Source: Tolypothrix sp. PCC 7712
Lineage (GTDB): Bacteria > Cyanobacteriota > Cyanobacteriia > Cyanobacteriales > Nostocaceae
NCBI RefSeq assembly: GCF_025860405.1
Contig: NZ_CP063785.1
Span: 7,503,390 to 7,567,389 of the forward strand
DNA length: 64,000 bases
Reading direction: 5' to 3'
The position numbers were made by a program, and so were the translations under genes. Shown in pieces: positions 61,772-64,000 of the stretch (the stretch's first letter is position 1; every line of letters starts with the position of its first letter). Below the pieces are notes generated by a model. It saw only the letters and a program-made list of their open reading frames with translations. It made no database searches and was not told where the DNA came from.

Positions 61772-62698
61772 ATGAAACAAGCTGATCCAACAAACTGGAA
61801 AACGCCTTTAGAGTATTACGAAACGGCGATAGAAGAATTAAGACGAGCAAAAGAAGAGTTGCAAGAAGAGTTAGAAAATATCAAAGCTGGTAATGTAAAA
61901 GCTTTGGAATCAAGTGTTAGGTCTTTTCAAGCGGAAATATATTCATTGAAATCTGAGCTTCATCTGACAAAAGAAAAGCTTGAATCTGCCGAAAAAACTG
62001 CAATAGAAGCTGAAAAAGTTGCTATTCATGCTCAGAATAAAATTCAAGAAATTATAGATAAAACTCCTGAATCAACCTTGAATTTGCTGATTTTAGACGA
62101 ATTTGCACACCTTAAAGAACAAACATCGCAAATTATTAGTATAGTTAACAATCCCCCTGAAAGCGAGACACAAAATAAAATTTTAGAACTATTATCAAGC
62201 TTGCAAAAGCAAGTTGATCAACTGGAAATCGAATCAACTCTTGTATCCTCTAATTCAGGTATAAACTATAGTAAATTACGAGATTTGTTGGCAGAAAGCA
62301 AGTGGCAAGAAGCAGATAAAGAAACTTGTCTTTATCTACTTAGAATCTCCGATAGAGAAGAGGAAAAGTGGTTAGACGATGGAGACATTAAGAGGCTATC
62401 TCGCCATGACTTACGAATTATTAATAACCTTTGGCTAAAGTATAGTAATGGCAGATTTGGTTTTAGTGTGCAAAAACAAATATGGCAAGATTCCAACGAA
62501 GATTATAAACTCTTTGGGCATCGTGTTGGTTGGTTGGTAAATCTTGTAAACACTGAATGGCGTAAATACGAAGAAGCGATATTTAGTATTGATGCTCCAG
62601 AAGGACATCTTCCATACACAATTAGGGTACTTGGTTTAGGTTATCGAAATCCTGGAGAAATTCCACACAGGCTAAAACGTTTCTTACCAAGATACTAA
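61772..62698 (+). CDS. Coiled-coil protein with C-terminal GUN4 domain
   Basis: 308 residues from the ATG at 61772; a TTG two codons upstream is the only alternative. Residues about 1-160 form a coiled coil (EELRRAKEELQEELENI). The C-terminal part (about 168-308) is a GUN4 domain: KLRDLLAESKWQEADKET, ISDREEEKWLDDGDIKRL, NLWLKYSNGRFGFSVQKQIW and GHLPYTIRVLG. GUN4 binds bilin/porphyrin and activates Mg-chelatase; here the domain is a fusion, so it more likely senses tetrapyrrole for another process (inference). Second gene of the pair. Confidence 0.85.
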   Translation: MKQADPTNWKTPLEYYETAIEELRRAKEELQEELENIKAGNVKALESSVRSFQAEIYSLKSELHLTKEKLESAEKTAIEAEKVAIHAQNKIQEIIDKTPESTLNLLILDEFAHLKEQTSQIISIVNNPPESETQNKILELLSSLQKQVDQLEIESTLVSSNSGINYSKLRDLLAESKWQEADKETCLYLLRISDREEEKWLDDGDIKRLSRHDLRIINNLWLKYSNGRFGFSVQKQIWQDSNEDYKLFGHRVGWLVNLVNTEWRKYEEAIFSIDAPEGHLPYTIRVLGLGYRNPGEIPHRLKRFLPRY

Positions 62699-62789
62699 TT
62701 TACTAACAAGATTTTATGCGACTAAATAACCTTTTGAAACCCATTTTTTGATTAAATAAAAAATCAGGTGGGCAATGCCCACCCTACTA

Positions 62790-63706
62790 TTAATTGGGCG
62801 GATCGAAACGATTTACAACTGCTGCCCAAAGAATCATCGGTGAACCGACACCTAAACAGAATAACCACTGCTGCCAACTTAAGGGCGCTGTTTCAAATAC
62901 ATAATTAATGAATGGCACATGGGCAAAGATAATCTGCAAAATAATTGCCCCTAAAATCCCGAAGGCAATGGCAGGAATATCAACATTCTCTTGAATGGTG
63001 CCGTCCATTTTAGCAATCAAATTGGGGATTAATTGGCTAATGCTCAATAGGTAAAATATCCGCCCAGCAATCAAAGATTTAATTGCCATTGTGCGCGCTA
63101 AATTTAAATCGCCTGTGGTTTGGCGGATATATTCAAATACACCAAATATCACAATCCAGTTAAACAAAGAAATTACCAAAATTCGCTTTAACCGACTAGC
63201 CGATAATAATGGTTTGTTGGGGTGGCGCGGTGCTTGTTGCATGACGTTTTGCGCTTTGGGTTCAAAGGCTAGGGTTACTGTCATGGTGATGGAATTGAGC
63301 ATATTTAGCCAGAGAACTTGTAAGGATAAAATTGGTAAGTCTCTCGCTAATAATGTACTAATCAAAATTGTCATTGATTCCCCAGCATTCACAGGCAAAA
63401 TAAAGCAAATCGCCTTACCCCAGCGTTGACAAAACTACCAGTTACCGCCTTCACCAAACCCGCACACAACAAAATAATTAGTAAGGGTTGGTTAAATTGC
63501 AGCAAAAATTTTAACCACCAAGGTTTACCAGGCTTCGCCGCCAGTTCATTTGCACCGACTTCATTCAACAACCGTTGCGCTGTAGCCTTACTCAACCCAT
63601 ATTCAGCATCACTTTGCAAACGCGCGATCGCATCCGAAATATCCAAGCCATGCCAAACAGTCAGCTGCTTATCTTCTGGTGCGATGGTAGATACAGCTGG
63701 AGCCAT
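62790..63706 (-). pseudogene. P-type cation ATPase with the middle deleted
   Basis: Only the ends of a P-type cation-transporting ATPase remain. The N-terminal fragment (63389-63706, 105 codons) has DISDAIARLQSDAEYGLSKAT and GANELAAKPGKPWWLKFLLQF. The C-terminal fragment (62790-63398) has PVNAGESMTILISTLLA, LSLQVLWLNMLNSITM and the last membrane helices. The catalytic DKTGT domain and several helices, roughly 550-600 residues, are missing, and the two parts are in different frames at the junction around 63400. Non-functional. Confidence 0.85.
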
Positions 63707-63820
63707 AACTATTTCCTTTTTTAAAGTGTCATAGATTTTATAGCACGAAAATTTAGTTTTAAATGTATGTAAACACTAGAGAAATTTGATAATAATCATA
63801 GTTAGCTTCAATTTATTGTT

Positions 63821-63885
63821 TGTCATTTGTCATTTGTCATTGGTCATTGGTCATTTGTCATTTGGTAATGAGTAATGAGTAATGG
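63821..63885. repeat. Short tandem repeats (TTTGTCA / GTAATGA type)
   Basis: Runs of TTTGTCA and TTGGTCA heptamers followed by GTAATGA heptamers, upstream of the ATPase pseudogene. Confidence 0.8.
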
Positions 63886-63898
63886 CTATTCTCCCCTG

Positions 63899-64000
63899 CT
63901 CCCTCATCTCCCTCATCTCCCTCATCTCCCTCATCTCCCTCATCTCCCTCATCTCCCTCATCTCCCTCATCTCCCTCATCTCCCTCATCTCCCTCATCTC
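63899..64000. repeat. 9-bp tandem repeat, at least 11 x CTCCCTCAT
   Basis: Eleven copies and three further bases of CTCCCTCAT, continuing past the window edge. Pyrimidine-rich on the plus strand. Perfect copies suggest recent slippage expansion. Confidence 0.92.

Overview
The window looks like chromosomal DNA from a filamentous, probably heterocyst-forming cyanobacterium (Nostocales; genus not assignable by eye). Reasons: the octamer GCGATCGC (HIP1) recurs throughout; there are heptanucleotide tandem repeats, many small palindromic or MITE-like elements, an orphan nifH, paired RRM RNA-binding genes, helical carotenoid proteins plus a C-terminal-domain homologue of orange carotenoid protein, a bilin-type GAF histidine kinase and a GUN4-domain protein.

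Positions 1 to about 21,100 are an accessory, defence-rich region abutting a tRNA-Phe gene (21119-21191, minus). Reading right to left: a tyrosine integrase next to the tRNA 3' end; a compact four-gene minus-strand cluster with a dynamin-like GTPase, a second short GTPase, a single-pass membrane protein and a small unknown protein; a zinc-ribbon protein and a large serine recombinase of the XisF type; an unknown gene; and a type I restriction-modification operon. That operon has two successive hsdM genes, an embedded HigB/HigA-type toxin-antitoxin pair preceded by three near-identical 17-bp palindromes, then hsdS and hsdR. hsdR is split by a 1,908-bp ISKra4-like insertion sequence with 9-bp target duplications, so methylation may persist while restriction is lost.

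From 21.2 kb on, gene content is more ordinary. 21.3-26.3 kb: zinc ABC importer (znuA, znuC, znuB) divergent from an SLH porin, with a Fur/Zur-like box between them. 26.9-31.1 kb: two hybrid sensor kinases in tandem. 31.3-32.0 kb: a papain-fold toxin-like protein and a putative immunity gene. 32.2-38.6 kb: UbiD decarboxylase, CAP-domain protein, secreted RNase T2, acyl-CoA ligase, DUF2243 membrane protein and NADAR protein. 39.1-41.9 kb: a tandem-GAF sensor kinase. 42.9-50.7 kb: a hydrolase-like protein, two helical carotenoid proteins, an ABC ATPase, a HAD phosphatase, epoxyqueuosine reductase and a carotenoid-protein C-terminal homologue. 50.9-51.9 kb: a 63-bp tandem repeat and a tiny CRISPR array whose last repeat is broken by a MITE. 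52.3-54.9 kb: two RRM proteins, thioredoxin and unknowns. 55.3-59.4 kb: a long leader and orphan nifH, then ychF. 59.7-63.7 kb: a secreted unknown, a coiled-coil/GUN4 gene pair and a P-type ATPase reduced to its two ends.

Small mobile elements are a second theme. One family (ends GGGACTTCC/GGAAGTCCC, 3-bp target duplications) has four copies. One of these sits in a CRISPR repeat, and another was itself hit by a 195-bp element leaving a 9-bp duplication. All functional names rest on reading motifs by eye; no database search was run.
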